Source of the DNA: CAVWZH01 sp963765285
Lineage (GTDB): Bacteria > Acidobacteriota > Terriglobia > Terriglobales > Acidobacteriaceae
Assembly: GCA_963765285.1 (NCBI GenBank)
Contig: CAVXVR010000004.1
Span: 992,001-1,056,000, forward strand
Direction of reading: 5' to 3'
DNA length: 64,000 nt
A program made the position numbers and the translations under genes. How positions within the stretch are numbered: the first letter of the stretch is position 1; the number at the start of each line of letters is the position of its first letter. Of the stretch, positions 45,982-54,978 are shown one piece after another. The notes beneath the pieces are model-generated. The model did not search any database, was not told the DNA's origin, and saw nothing but the letters and a program-made list of their open reading frames with translations.

Positions 45982-46754
45982 CAGAAGAGCATCCACCCGC
46001 CATCGATTACGATCGATTGTCCGGTGATGTAGGAGGCGGCGGGCGAGGCTAGAAAAGCGATTGGCCACGCGGCTTCATCGGCTGTTCCCATGCGATCCAG
46101 CGGAATGTGCCTGAGCACGTCCGCCACTTGTTCGGGTTTGTTCGAGAGAAATGGTCTTACAAAATCGGTGTCAATGAAGCCCGGTTGCACAGCGTTGACC
46201 CGTATGCCTTCGGGCGCCAGCTCTTTAGCAAGCACACGCGTATAGCCCAGAATCGCAGCCTTGGTGGCGGCATAAGCGGCGCGCAACGGCGTGCCTACAT
46301 GGCCTGTGATCGACGACATATTGACGATGGCGGCGTTAGGGTGACGACGGAGATGCGGCAGAGCCAGGCGGCACATCTCGGCTGTCGCCTTGATGTTGAG
46401 TTCAAGAATCACATCCCAGTCCTCGGGCAGGATCTCTTCGGCCCGCTTGCGGATGACCACGCCGGCATTGTTCACAAGAATGTCGAGTCGGCCGAAGTGC
46501 GCAATGCAATCTTCAATGATCCGCGCCGGCGCGCCGGCGGTGGCCAGATCGGATTCAATCCCCAACCCGCGCCTGCCGAGGTTCTCAATCGCGGCCCCCA
46601 CCTCGTCAAGTTCGCCGCGAGTACGGCTGACCACGGCGACGTCCGCACCCATCGCTGCCATGATGAGCGCGGCGCTCCTGCCAATGCCGCGGCCTGCGCC
46701 GGTCACCAACGCGACTCTGCCGTCGAGCTTGAGCGCCTCAGGTATTTGGGTCAT
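45981..46754 (-). CDS. Short-chain dehydrogenase/reductase
   Basis: 257-residue classical SDR: VALVTGAGRGIGRSAAL (NAD(P) binding), ILVNNAGVV, catalytic Ser in VNMSSITGHVG, YxxxK in AAYAATKAAILGY, and a FabG-like ending SYITGQSIVIDGGWM. It resembles sugar-acid 2- or 5-dehydrogenases (gluconate type), substrate unknown. It lies 147 bases after the RraA-like gene and is coupled to the D-2-hydroxyacid dehydrogenase. Confidence 0.88.
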   Translation of the reverse strand: MTQIPEALKLDGRVALVTGAGRGIGRSAALIMAAMGADVAVVSRTRGELDEVGAAIENLGRRGLGIESDLATAGAPARIIEDCIAHFGRLDILVNNAGVVIRKRAEEILPEDWDVILELNIKATAEMCRLALPHLRRHPNAAIVNMSSITGHVGTPLRAAYAATKAAILGYTRVLAKELAPEGIRVNAVQPGFIDTDFVRPFLSNKPEQVADVLRHIPLDRMGTADEAAWPIAFLASPAASYITGQSIVIDGGWMLF

Positions 46755-46901
46755 AAATTCTGGTTCATGAGCGGGTCACTACGTCATGTTCTCCTGGTCG
46801 ACGAAGCCCGCATGAACACTGGGCCAACGCAAAGCAATCGTCGCCGTGTTGGAATCGCGAATCTAGATCGTCGGAGGAGTTTTCGCGGCGAGGGCAATCC
46901 A

Positions 46902-47534
46902 TCAACTTCCCACCGTACGCATCCTCCGCAAATCATATAGATCGATGGTAAGTTCGCCCTCGCGCAAGCGCTTGATGAACGCGATTTCCTTTTCGGTGCG
47001 GGCTTTCGCTCTCTCGAGCACGTACGAAGCCGCGTCGCGCGGAACGACGACCACGCCGTCATCGTCACCCAGGATCAAATCGCCAGACCGAATCGTGACG
47101 TCACCCACGGTTACCGGTTCGTTCAGACGTCCGGCAGATTTTTTCACGGTGCCGGGAATGGCTACGCCCGCGCAAAAGACGGGGAACGGCCGCTCCCGGA
47201 TCGCCCGAACATCTCGGACTGCTCCGTCCGTCACCAAGCCACGAATTCCCCGGGCGAGGGCGGCTTCGGTCAGAACTTCGCCCCAAAAACCGACTCGTAC
47301 TTCCCGTCCCGTCGTGATCACCAGGACAGATCCCGCAGGAGCTTCCGCAACCGCAAAGTGGGCCCCCAAATTGTCCTGCGGACCAAGCTGGACCGCGTAG
47401 ACGACTCCTGCCAATTGAATGGGACGGAAGAGCGGCGCAATCGTGGGCGACAAAGCCACCACTTCAGTGGAAACTTCGGCTAACGTCGGGGTGCCAAATT
47501 TTCCCAACTCCGCGACTAACTCCAATTCGTTCAT
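46902..47534 (-). CDS. RraA-like / HMG-CHA aldolase family protein
   Basis: 210 residues. RraA/4-hydroxy-4-methyl-2-oxoglutarate aldolase fold: PTLAEVSTEVVALSP, GPQDNLGAHFAVAEAPAGSVLVI, the pyruvate/metal site VGFWGEVLTEAA (G-x-x-E) and RGLVTDGAVRDVRAIRE (Arg-Asp metal ligand). Members cleave substituted 2-oxoglutarates or decarboxylate oxaloacetate; others act as RNase E regulators, unlikely here given the operon. First structural gene after the GntR regulator. Confidence 0.83.
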   Translation of the reverse strand: MNELELVAELGKFGTPTLAEVSTEVVALSPTIAPLFRPIQLAGVVYAVQLGPQDNLGAHFAVAEAPAGSVLVITTGREVRVGFWGEVLTEAALARGIRGLVTDGAVRDVRAIRERPFPVFCAGVAIPGTVKKSAGRLNEPVTVGDVTIRSGDLILGDDDGVVVVPRDAASYVLERAKARTEKEIAFIKRLREGELTIDLYDLRRMRTVGS

Positions 47535-47666
47535 GTACGCTCTCGGGTCCGGTAAAGGTATCGATTAAACGGAGCGGGGGCAAGGCCCGCTAGTTCACAA
47601 CTCTGCGATTGCTTCCTGGGCACGCTCACCAGACCCACCAGGAAATTGCTCCCCGATCGTTGGCAC

Positions 47667-48362
47667 TCACACCTCGAACGAGGAGAGAAGCCCAAGCATC
47701 GTCTGCCGAATATTGTTGCGTACCGCACGAATCGCTTTTCTAACGGAGCGTTCCCGAACCGCCAAGAGAATCTCTTTATGTTCTTCATGTGCCTGATTGG
47801 CCCGTTCAGGAAGCTGAATGTAAGAGGTTCTGTACCGCGTACTCTTTTGCCACAGGTGGGAAATCAAAGTGCACAGGTACTCTCGGCCCGACGCTTCGTA
47901 AAGAGTGAAATGAAATTCCTGATTGAGTTCAAGCAGATGAGTATGGTTGCGCGAGTCAAGCGCCACTTCCATCCTTGAAATAAGATCCGCAAGCTTTTCC
48001 ACTTGTTCGTCCGCAATTCGCAGAACGGCTTGTTTGGTCGCCATACCTTCGATCGCGAGCCGGACCGCGAAAACGTCTTCCATCTCGGCCCGAGAAATTG
48101 CACTCACGTAGACGCCCCGATGGGGCATGATGCGGACAAATCCCTCAGCCTCAAGCTTCCGCAAGGCCTCCCGCACCGGCACCAGGCTCATGCCGAGCTG
48201 TTGAGCCAGCGTCACCTGATGAATCCTTTGATTCGGGCGTAGCGTGCCCCTGAGCAGCGAATCGCGAACATACGAATAAGCTATCGCCGCGTGAGTGACA
48301 GAGGCGGCATTGATGTCCGAGACGCTTGCCATGCGGTCATCTTCCGTGAAAATCGTCATCAT
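47667..48362 (-). CDS. GntR-family (FadR subgroup) regulator
   Basis: 231 residues from ATG 48362; ATG 48332 (MASVSDINAAS) is an alternative start that would leave room for a promoter. Winged helix: SYVRDSLLRGTLRPNQRIHQVTLAQQLGMSLVPVREALRKLEAEGFV. The FCD ligand domain has Glu/Asp-His metal positions (MEDVFAVRLAIEG, LNQEFHFTLYEAS, AHEEHKEILLAV). Upstream lies TTATAATATATCATTGACA, similar to the AT-rich elements at 38890 and 48495. It likely controls the RraA-to-HpcH operon and perhaps the flanking glycan genes. Confidence 0.88.
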   Translation of the reverse strand: MMTIFTEDDRMASVSDINAASVTHAAIAYSYVRDSLLRGTLRPNQRIHQVTLAQQLGMSLVPVREALRKLEAEGFVRIMPHRGVYVSAISRAEMEDVFAVRLAIEGMATKQAVLRIADEQVEKLADLISRMEVALDSRNHTHLLELNQEFHFTLYEASGREYLCTLISHLWQKSTRYRTSYIQLPERANQAHEEHKEILLAVRERSVRKAIRAVRNNIRQTMLGLLSSFEV

Positions 48363-48717
48363 GTCAATGATATATTATAACTCATATATATAACTATAAT
48401 CACAAAATTCGGAGTACATTTTGGAGCGTGAAATCCATAAGTCAAATTAGATTCATAAGTTTAGATATTTTCTAAGAACGTCTCGTATTGCATAATTATA
48501 AAATATTATGTTGACAGCGAAAAACCTTAGCCGCTAACATGTCGCAAATTTATTCCCGGCTAGATTGTCTCTCGGGTCCATATCAGGCACCGGGACCATC
48601 GAAATCCGGCTGTTATTCTGACGTTCTTGAAGAATGGGATGAAACCTCTGGAAGCCTTGGCCATTACAGAATGGCAAGCAGCGGGATGCTTGCCGTCAGT
48701 CCAATGTCTCCGGGGAA
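48363..48717. other. AT-rich control region between GntR and GH2 genes
   Basis: Contains a run of near-palindromic A/T words (48366-48402) next to the GntR start and the plus-strand promoter at 48491-48540. The short frames at 48539-48845 overlap the GH2 start and show no domain. Confidence 0.6.
48491..48540 (+). promoter_or_regulatory. GH2 promoter with GntR-type AT-rich element
   Basis: ATAAT and ATTAT arms (48493-48497 and 48505-48509) flank an AT core, directly followed by TTGACA (48511-48516), 18 bases and TAACAT (48535-48540). Nearly identical to 38888-38911. The likely ligand-responsive repressor is the adjacent GntR protein. Confidence 0.6.
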
Positions 48718-51700
48718 ATGCAATATGGGAGGCCTACAGTGTCCAACGAAGCAAAAGGAATTTCTCGGAGGGGCTTTCTTCAGATTGCATCCGCTACCTC
48801 GAGTGCACCTTCAATATTGAGGCACCTAAAACCTTTGTTTGCTGAGAACCTCAGCCGACCGGGAACATCGCAGGTCGGGACCGGGCCCCGCGGTCAGGGT
48901 CGGCCGCGTCTTAGCCTGGACGGCGTTTGGGGATTTGAACTCGATCCGAACGATCAAGGCGAAAAGCAGGGATGGCACCAAACGCCAGCACGCTTCGAGC
49001 GCACTCTGCTAGTACCCGGCGCCTGGGAAGCTCAGGGGCTCGGGCTCCCGCCGGGCAAAGTGGTGAAGGAGATGACCTACGAAGGTGTGGCTTGGCTCCG
49101 ACGCAGTTTTGCACTTCCGGTCGACTGGAGAGGCAAGAAAGTTTGGCTGCGCGTGGGCGGAGTGCACCGCCGCGCCACCTTCTGGCTGAACGGTCATGAA
49201 GTGGGTTTCCACGACGGTTACTTAACTCCTTTTACTTTCGATTTGACGGAAAGAGTTTCCTACGGCAGCGAAAATATTCTGACCGTCCGCGTGGACAACA
49301 TCTATCGCGGGTTGGACGATGACCAGTACGGGTGTTTCGACTGGATCTACAACTGGGGCGGCATTCACCGCAGCGTCTACCTGGAAGCGACTGAGCCGGT
49401 TTGGATTGACGATGTGTATGTCGTTCCTGACCTGAAAAGCGGAAGAGCTCAGGTCAAGCTCCGTCTGGCGCAGAAGCTGGGAACCCGCCCCGCGTCGGCG
49501 TTTCGCGTTGAATGCGTGGTCTCAACAGCAACGTCTCCCGAGCGCGAAGTGGGCCGTGGAGAGGCTGTTCCGGCATTTGCCGCGGGAAGCGACACCGTGG
49601 AATTCGAAGTCCCCATCTCGATCAAGGATGTGCGCACCTGGTCGCCTTCCGACCCATTTCTTTATCGCCTTCGGGTTTCGCTTTTTCAGGGAACCCGCAG
49701 GCTCGACAGAGTGTCGGAGCGATTCGGGATGCGGGAAATCAAAGCGGAAGGGCGCAAGTTCGTGCTCAACGGAAGCCCGTTCTACCTTCTCGGCTACGGC
49801 GACGAGTGCATTTTCCCCGCGACCGTGAGCCCTTCTCTCGACCGCGAAGAATATCGGCGCCGGCTGAGCACGGCTCGAGAGTACGGCTTCAACTATGTGC
49901 GGCACCATACCCATGTGCCGGTCGAAGAGTACATAGAGATGGCGGACGAACTCGGGATGATGCTGCAGATTGAACTCACCATCATGGGCAGCTACACAGA
50001 CGACACCACTATGGGCACCGACTACCGCAAAAATCTCCTGGAAGCGGAGTGGCGCCGCATCATTCTCAACAATCGCAATCATCCTTCCGTAATTACATAC
50101 AGCATGGGAAATGAGAATTATTCGACCCACCCCGATGTGCGGGGATTTCTGGCCCGGCTTTACGACATCGCCAAGGAACTCGACCCGACGCGGCTAGTGC
50201 TCAACGAGTCTGGAAGCACGCCCTCGCAGGATCCGTTCGGCCACACCGATTTCATCGAGCGCAGTTTCAACGAGAGCTGGGAATCTCCGGAAGGAGATAT
50301 CCGGGTAAATCTGGAGAACAGAAGCAAGGACCTGACGCGGCCGGTGGTCGTCCACGAAATGGGTTATTTCGGCGGTTTTCCGGATCCCTCATTGACGCCA
50401 AAATACGAAGCATTGAAGGCCCTCCCTGCTTTCTATGCGGCCCAGCTTCTTTCTCAGGCCAACGCCTCGATGAAGAATCAGCTGATCTTGAACCCGTATT
50501 TCGGAAAACATCTTCCTTACCTCGATACCCTCTCGCTCTGGGCCGAGCATTCCGCAAAGCTTCAGGCAGCCAATATGAAACTGGCGTTCGAAGAAACCCG
50601 CGCGGTTCCCGCGGTCAACGGCTACTTCCTGTGGTCGCTTACCGACACATCCACCCTGGTGCATGGCTTACTAGACGACTTTTGGCAACCCAAGCAGGTG
50701 TCGGCAGAAGCATTTCGAAAATACAACTCGGAGAGCGTCTTGTTGCTTGGGAACAGTGGGGAACGAAGCGCGTGGATGGGGCAGGACCTGGAAATCACGT
50801 TGCTGATATCGCATTTCCAGAACCAGCCCATTAAAGAAGGGCACCTTGAATGGGCATTCAGGCTGGAAGGAAAGCCGCTCGTGTCGGGGTCCGTCGGGAA
50901 CCTGCAGACGCCGATGGGCGAGGTGAGCAAACTGGCCACTTTTCGCGCCACCATGCCACGCCTTCCGCGGGCCGCCATCTTGACGCTTGTGGTCACTTTG
51001 AAAAGCCAGTTGCCCGGGATTTCCAATGAATGGAAGTTCTGGGTCTTCCCCAAGGACTTGCTGACCCCGACGGAACGGGTTGCCGTGCAGGAAGAACTCA
51101 CGCCTATTGTTCGGCAGTATTCTTTCCCTACCAAGACGTTTAATGACTTAAGTACCAAGCCGCCGGTTTTGTTTATTACCTCTGCTCTGCCGCCTCCAGC
51201 ACTCGCCTATCTTGAAAAGGGTGGGCGGATCTTGCTGCTGTCTGAAGGATTGTTCGAGGAACTGGAGACTGAGTTCCGGGCCTGCTACATCAATTTTGCT
51301 GGGAACAACTCGGGAACGGTGATTCGCCGGCATCCAGCGCTCGACGCTTTCCCACACGAAGGTTTCTGCGACCTGCAGTTTTATCGCCTGCTCAAGATTC
51401 GCGGGAATGGCGGCATGCGCGACGCCAGGACGATTATTCTGGAGGATGTTCCAGTCACGATTGATCCCATCATCCGCTCAATCGACCGCTATCAATACAT
51501 GCGCGACAAGGCTTATCTGTTTGAGCTGAGCATAGGGCAAGGGAAGCTGTTGGTCTCGACGCTTAGTTTCTTTTCAAACTTCAGTCTTGCTCTCCCTGCG
51601 CAGACGGCAGCTTCTGGACAGGCGGAAAAGGCCGATTTCTCTGGCCCTGAATGTTTGTTCTTGTTTGACCAGCTCGTGCGATATGCATTGAGTGAGGACT

Positions 51701-51810
51701 TTCGTCCGACGTCCGGCATCTCGATCGCAACTCTTACCAAGCTGATGCAACCTAATACGAAGCATCATAGATCTGATGACGCACTGGATTGCTCTTATTG
51801 CGCACCTTAA
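48718..51810 (+). CDS. Tat-exported glycoside hydrolase family 2 enzyme
   Basis: 1030 residues. A twin-arginine type leader (ISRRGFLQIASATSSAPSI) then a GH2 plan: sugar-binding jelly roll (LDGVWGFELDPNDQ, HRRATFWLNGHEVGFHDGY, YNWGGIHRSVYLEAT), immunoglobulin-like domain (~230-340) and TIM barrel. The catalytic acid/base is the Glu of SMGNENYS (~residue 465) and the nucleophile the Glu of VVHEMGYF (~547). C-terminal beta-domains extend to ~1000. Specificity (galactosidase, glucuronidase, arabinopyranosidase or other) is undetermined. It is the first gene after the GntR-type promoter and is followed by an adenylate kinase and the apionate-lactonase-like gene. Confidence 0.88.
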   Translation: MQYGRPTVSNEAKGISRRGFLQIASATSSAPSILRHLKPLFAENLSRPGTSQVGTGPRGQGRPRLSLDGVWGFELDPNDQGEKQGWHQTPARFERTLLVPGAWEAQGLGLPPGKVVKEMTYEGVAWLRRSFALPVDWRGKKVWLRVGGVHRRATFWLNGHEVGFHDGYLTPFTFDLTERVSYGSENILTVRVDNIYRGLDDDQYGCFDWIYNWGGIHRSVYLEATEPVWIDDVYVVPDLKSGRAQVKLRLAQKLGTRPASAFRVECVVSTATSPEREVGRGEAVPAFAAGSDTVEFEVPISIKDVRTWSPSDPFLYRLRVSLFQGTRRLDRVSERFGMREIKAEGRKFVLNGSPFYLLGYGDECIFPATVSPSLDREEYRRRLSTAREYGFNYVRHHTHVPVEEYIEMADELGMMLQIELTIMGSYTDDTTMGTDYRKNLLEAEWRRIILNNRNHPSVITYSMGNENYSTHPDVRGFLARLYDIAKELDPTRLVLNESGSTPSQDPFGHTDFIERSFNESWESPEGDIRVNLENRSKDLTRPVVVHEMGYFGGFPDPSLTPKYEALKALPAFYAAQLLSQANASMKNQLILNPYFGKHLPYLDTLSLWAEHSAKLQAANMKLAFEETRAVPAVNGYFLWSLTDTSTLVHGLLDDFWQPKQVSAEAFRKYNSESVLLLGNSGERSAWMGQDLEITLLISHFQNQPIKEGHLEWAFRLEGKPLVSGSVGNLQTPMGEVSKLATFRATMPRLPRAAILTLVVTLKSQLPGISNEWKFWVFPKDLLTPTERVAVQEELTPIVRQYSFPTKTFNDLSTKPPVLFITSALPPPALAYLEKGGRILLLSEGLFEELETEFRACYINFAGNNSGTVIRRHPALDAFPHEGFCDLQFYRLLKIRGNGGMRDARTIILEDVPVTIDPIIRSIDRYQYMRDKAYLFELSIGQGKLLVSTLSFFSNFSLALPAQTAASGQAEKADFSGPECLFLFDQLVRYALSEDFRPTSGISIATLTKLMQPNTKHHRSDDALDCSYCAP

Positions 51811-51933
51811 ACTTACAATGCGACCTTAAATCAGCATTCAAGTCGATATTCGCTTGTGTTTCAAGAAATCTTCGGCAGCTCGAAGCCCCAGCGTTTTCGC
51901 GAGCGAAAATGGAAAGGCCAGCTTAACAGAGGT

Positions 51934-52692
51934 ATGCACGACGAAAATCCAGGTCACATGCACGTCACAGACACCAGCGAACAACCTGGTCTCGTACTCA
52001 TCGTTCTGGGCCCTCCCGGAGCCGGAAAGGGAACGCAGTGCAAAAGGCTGAAACAAGCCTTGCAGATTCCTCATATCTCCACGGGGGATCTTCTTCGAGA
52101 GGAAATCCGCCACGCCACCGCGATCGGTCGCCAAGTGAAGGAGCTTGTGGGGAGGGGCAATCTGGTCCCAGACAACCTGGTATTCGATATGCTCGCAAAG
52201 CGAATCGATCACAAGGATTGCGCAGATGGTTTCGTTCTGGACGGATTCCCCCGCACCTTCACTCAAGCAGAGTCGCTCGACTCTTATCTATTCCAGGGGA
52301 AGGCAGATGAGCGGCCCTTGCTGCTAGTCGTGGTGCATGTGGTCGTGGACGATCGAGTCATATTGCCCAGGCTTTCCGGGAGACGCATCTGTCCGAGTTG
52401 TGCTGCAGTTTTCAACGTCAACATCAATCCGCCGCGAGTGACCGGGGTGTGCGATGTCGATGGTGCACCGCTACTAACCCGCCCGGACGACCGGGAAGAG
52501 ACGGTCCTCGAGCGGCTGCGAGTCTATGAACAACAGACTCTGCCCGTCCTGACCCACTACGCAAGAGACCGAAGAGTAGTGGAAGTCGATGGCGAACGCC
52601 CCATCGGAGAAGTTACGGTGAAACTTGTGAAAGCGATTAGGCAGATCTCAGGTCAAGTGACGCGGTTGCATCGAGCCTCCGACCGGCCCTGA
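51934..52692 (+). CDS. Adenylate kinase, zinc-type LID, accessory copy
   Basis: 252 residues from ATG 51934; ATG 51958 is possible. P-loop LGPPGAGKGTQCKRL, AMP-binding HISTGDLLREEI and FVLDGFPRT, and a long LID with RICPSCAAVFN and GVCDVDGA, i.e. three Cys plus Asp as in Bacillus adenylate kinase, followed by DDREETVLERLRVYEQQT. The N-terminal 20-30 residues are extra. Housekeeping adk usually sits in the ribosomal operon; this one lies inside a glycan cluster, 40 bases before the lactonase gene, so it is probably a second copy serving a local ADP/AMP need, or a hitch-hiker. Confidence 0.87.
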   Translation: MHDENPGHMHVTDTSEQPGLVLIVLGPPGAGKGTQCKRLKQALQIPHISTGDLLREEIRHATAIGRQVKELVGRGNLVPDNLVFDMLAKRIDHKDCADGFVLDGFPRTFTQAESLDSYLFQGKADERPLLLVVVHVVVDDRVILPRLSGRRICPSCAAVFNVNINPPRVTGVCDVDGAPLLTRPDDREETVLERLRVYEQQTLPVLTHYARDRRVVEVDGERPIGEVTVKLVKAIRQISGQVTRLHRASDRP

Positions 52693-52731
52693 ATCTTCTC
52701 TGATCGGAGGTGTTGGGCGGCTAACATCACC

Positions 52732-54717
52732 ATGAACAGCAAACACCACCCGACGAAGGAAGACCGGAAGGCACGGATTGCTGTTTTCGGAGCGTCTGAA
52801 CCTCCACTGATTCCGACTCGGCTAGTGGCGGGCCCACTCTCGGTTGACCTGATCAATGGCGTCGTCCGAGGAGTGCGGTGGCATGGAGTCGAGGTCATCC
52901 GGGCAATCGACTGTCCCATCCGCGACGAAAACTGGCTTACTTATCCTGCACAGTTCACTGAAGAGAAGGCCGAAACCAGCGAGGGCGGTTTCACCTTCGA
53001 GCGCCGTTTTGCGATTCTCACGCGCGCCTTGTCCTGCCGATTGGTTTTCACCGGATGGGCAGACGGCCTATTACGAGCGTCGGCGGAGTTAACCGCCCAC
53101 TCCGATTTCCGCACCAACCGAGCCGGCTTCACGCTTCTCCACCCCCTCGCGGAGGTTGCCGGATCGCCAGTGACGGTTCTCGGGAGGAACGGTTCGGCCA
53201 CGCTTGCTGAATTTCCACAAGTGATTTCAGCCCGACAACCAGTCGTCGACATCGCCGGTCTCGTCTACTCGGTGCGCGGGATCAAAGTGAGTATCGCTCT
53301 CATAGGGGACACTTTCGAAATGGAGGATCAGCGCAACTGGAGCGATGCGTCGTATAAGACTTACTGCCGACCGTTGGCTCGTCCCGTTCCCTACGTCATT
53401 CCCGCAGGAGAAACCGTTCGCCAAGAAATCGAAATCCGCTTGTCCGGTAGCGCCGTGCAAACCTTGGAGGTGGCAAGCGATGGGGCGACACCCATCCTAC
53501 AGATAAATCGTGCTGGCGACAGCATCCCGGTCGTCGCACTGGCGCTCGACGCAACGTCACTTCCCAATGCGGACGAGAGCTTGATTACTGGCCGAGTCCG
53601 CCCCCGGGCGTTGCAGTTGCGCGTATTCCCCGAGACTGCTGATCGAGTGCTGCGCGGTGCACAAGCCTTGATTGGCGGCGACAACCCGGACATCGATTTG
53701 GAGATCGTGATCCCAAAGGATCAGCACGTTGATGAATGTCTCGGGGAAATTGCGGGGCTATGCTCAAGTTTGTTGATCCGATTGGCCCACGTGATTGCCC
53801 TGCCCGAAGCCTATCTCCGCAGCTATCAGCCGGATGGCCCGTGGCCCGACGGGCCAACTCCGCGCGAGGCCGCCGTTGCGGCGCGCAGATGGTTTCCTGG
53901 AGCACGTATTGGCGGCGGTGTACTCACGAACTTTGCCGAGGTCAATCGCTGTCGGCCGGATATGACGATTTGCGATTACCTGACGCACGGAACCACCGCT
54001 ATTGTTCATGTCGCCGATGACCGGTCCGTCGTGGAGAGCCTTGACGGGCTGTCCGAGGTGTTTGCCAGCGCGCGGGAGCTGGCCGGCCAGCGGGACTATC
54101 GCCTCGGTCTCGTCTCGATTGGCATGCGTTCCAATCCCTACGCACCGGATGTGGTTCCGAACCACGACCAGATTCGGTTGCCAATGGCCGAAGTCGACCC
54201 CCGGCAGCGCGGGTTGTTCGCTGCAGCGTGGGCAGTTGGTGCAGTCGCGGCCACCGAGCAGCGCGACGTGACGTCGATGGCCCTTGCCACGCCGGTAGGT
54301 CCGTTTGGAATCATCTATCGACGCGCTGTCTGGCCCCAGCCGATCTATGACGACAGGGGCGGTGCGGTCGTCTATCCGTTGTTTCACGTTGTGCGGGCGT
54401 TGTCGCAGATAGGGGCTGCACCTCGGTTATCAATTCGGGGTGCTCCACGTGGCGTAGTCGGCGTGGCAGCGGAGACCGGTTTCGGTATTCGACTTCTTCT
54501 TGCCAATGTATCCGGCGAGTCGTGCCATGTGTTCCTGCCGCAGGAAGCGAGCGTACGACGACTTGACGAAGGAACATTCGACGACGCGATCACCGATCAG
54601 GACTGGCTTGAACACAGCGGAACTAAGCACCGTTCGGATGTTAGGCTGATGGCCTTCAACGTTGCTTTTGTCGAACTTCCCAGTGCCGCTGTGCGCGCGG
54701 AACTGAATGTCCGATAG
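52732..54717 (+). CDS. D-apionate lactonase-like protein
   Basis: 661 residues, cytoplasmic (no signal). The sequence strongly recalls the ApnL family (D-apionolactone hydrolase): LVAGPLSVDLINGVVRGVRW, HGVEVIRAIDCPIRDENW, FRTNRAGFTLLHPL, and around residue 197 EMEDQRNWSDASYKTYCRPL, then VIPAGETVRQEIEIRLSG. A C-terminal region (~300-640) resembles a barrel (NFAEVNRCRPDMTICDYLTHG). The match is from recollection of family sequences, not a search. If right, it opens the lactone made from the branched plant sugar D-apiose. The GH140-like gene nearby fits this role. Confidence 0.68.
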   Translation: MNSKHHPTKEDRKARIAVFGASEPPLIPTRLVAGPLSVDLINGVVRGVRWHGVEVIRAIDCPIRDENWLTYPAQFTEEKAETSEGGFTFERRFAILTRALSCRLVFTGWADGLLRASAELTAHSDFRTNRAGFTLLHPLAEVAGSPVTVLGRNGSATLAEFPQVISARQPVVDIAGLVYSVRGIKVSIALIGDTFEMEDQRNWSDASYKTYCRPLARPVPYVIPAGETVRQEIEIRLSGSAVQTLEVASDGATPILQINRAGDSIPVVALALDATSLPNADESLITGRVRPRALQLRVFPETADRVLRGAQALIGGDNPDIDLEIVIPKDQHVDECLGEIAGLCSSLLIRLAHVIALPEAYLRSYQPDGPWPDGPTPREAAVAARRWFPGARIGGGVLTNFAEVNRCRPDMTICDYLTHGTTAIVHVADDRSVVESLDGLSEVFASARELAGQRDYRLGLVSIGMRSNPYAPDVVPNHDQIRLPMAEVDPRQRGLFAAAWAVGAVAATEQRDVTSMALATPVGPFGIIYRRAVWPQPIYDDRGGAVVYPLFHVVRALSQIGAAPRLSIRGAPRGVVGVAAETGFGIRLLLANVSGESCHVFLPQEASVRRLDEGTFDDAITDQDWLEHSGTKHRSDVRLMAFNVAFVELPSAAVRAELNVR

Positions 54718-54978
54718 GGGTGCCTGGGTCGATCGGCAATGAAGCACTATGCCCGCCGAGTCGGGTTCAGGAAAGAACACGTTTCATGCCATGTTGCCGG
54801 AGAGCGCGGCAACATATTATTTCAATCTGGTCGATAACCGCGGTTCCGTGGTAAGTAGCGACTTGCAAAACACGGTTGGACACACCTCGCCCTGAGGCCG
54901 CCCTCCATTCCGCAGGCCACAGCCGACGTGGGCTACGGTCCCATCCTTTCGTGACTCGGTAAACATGTCGACTAGCTG

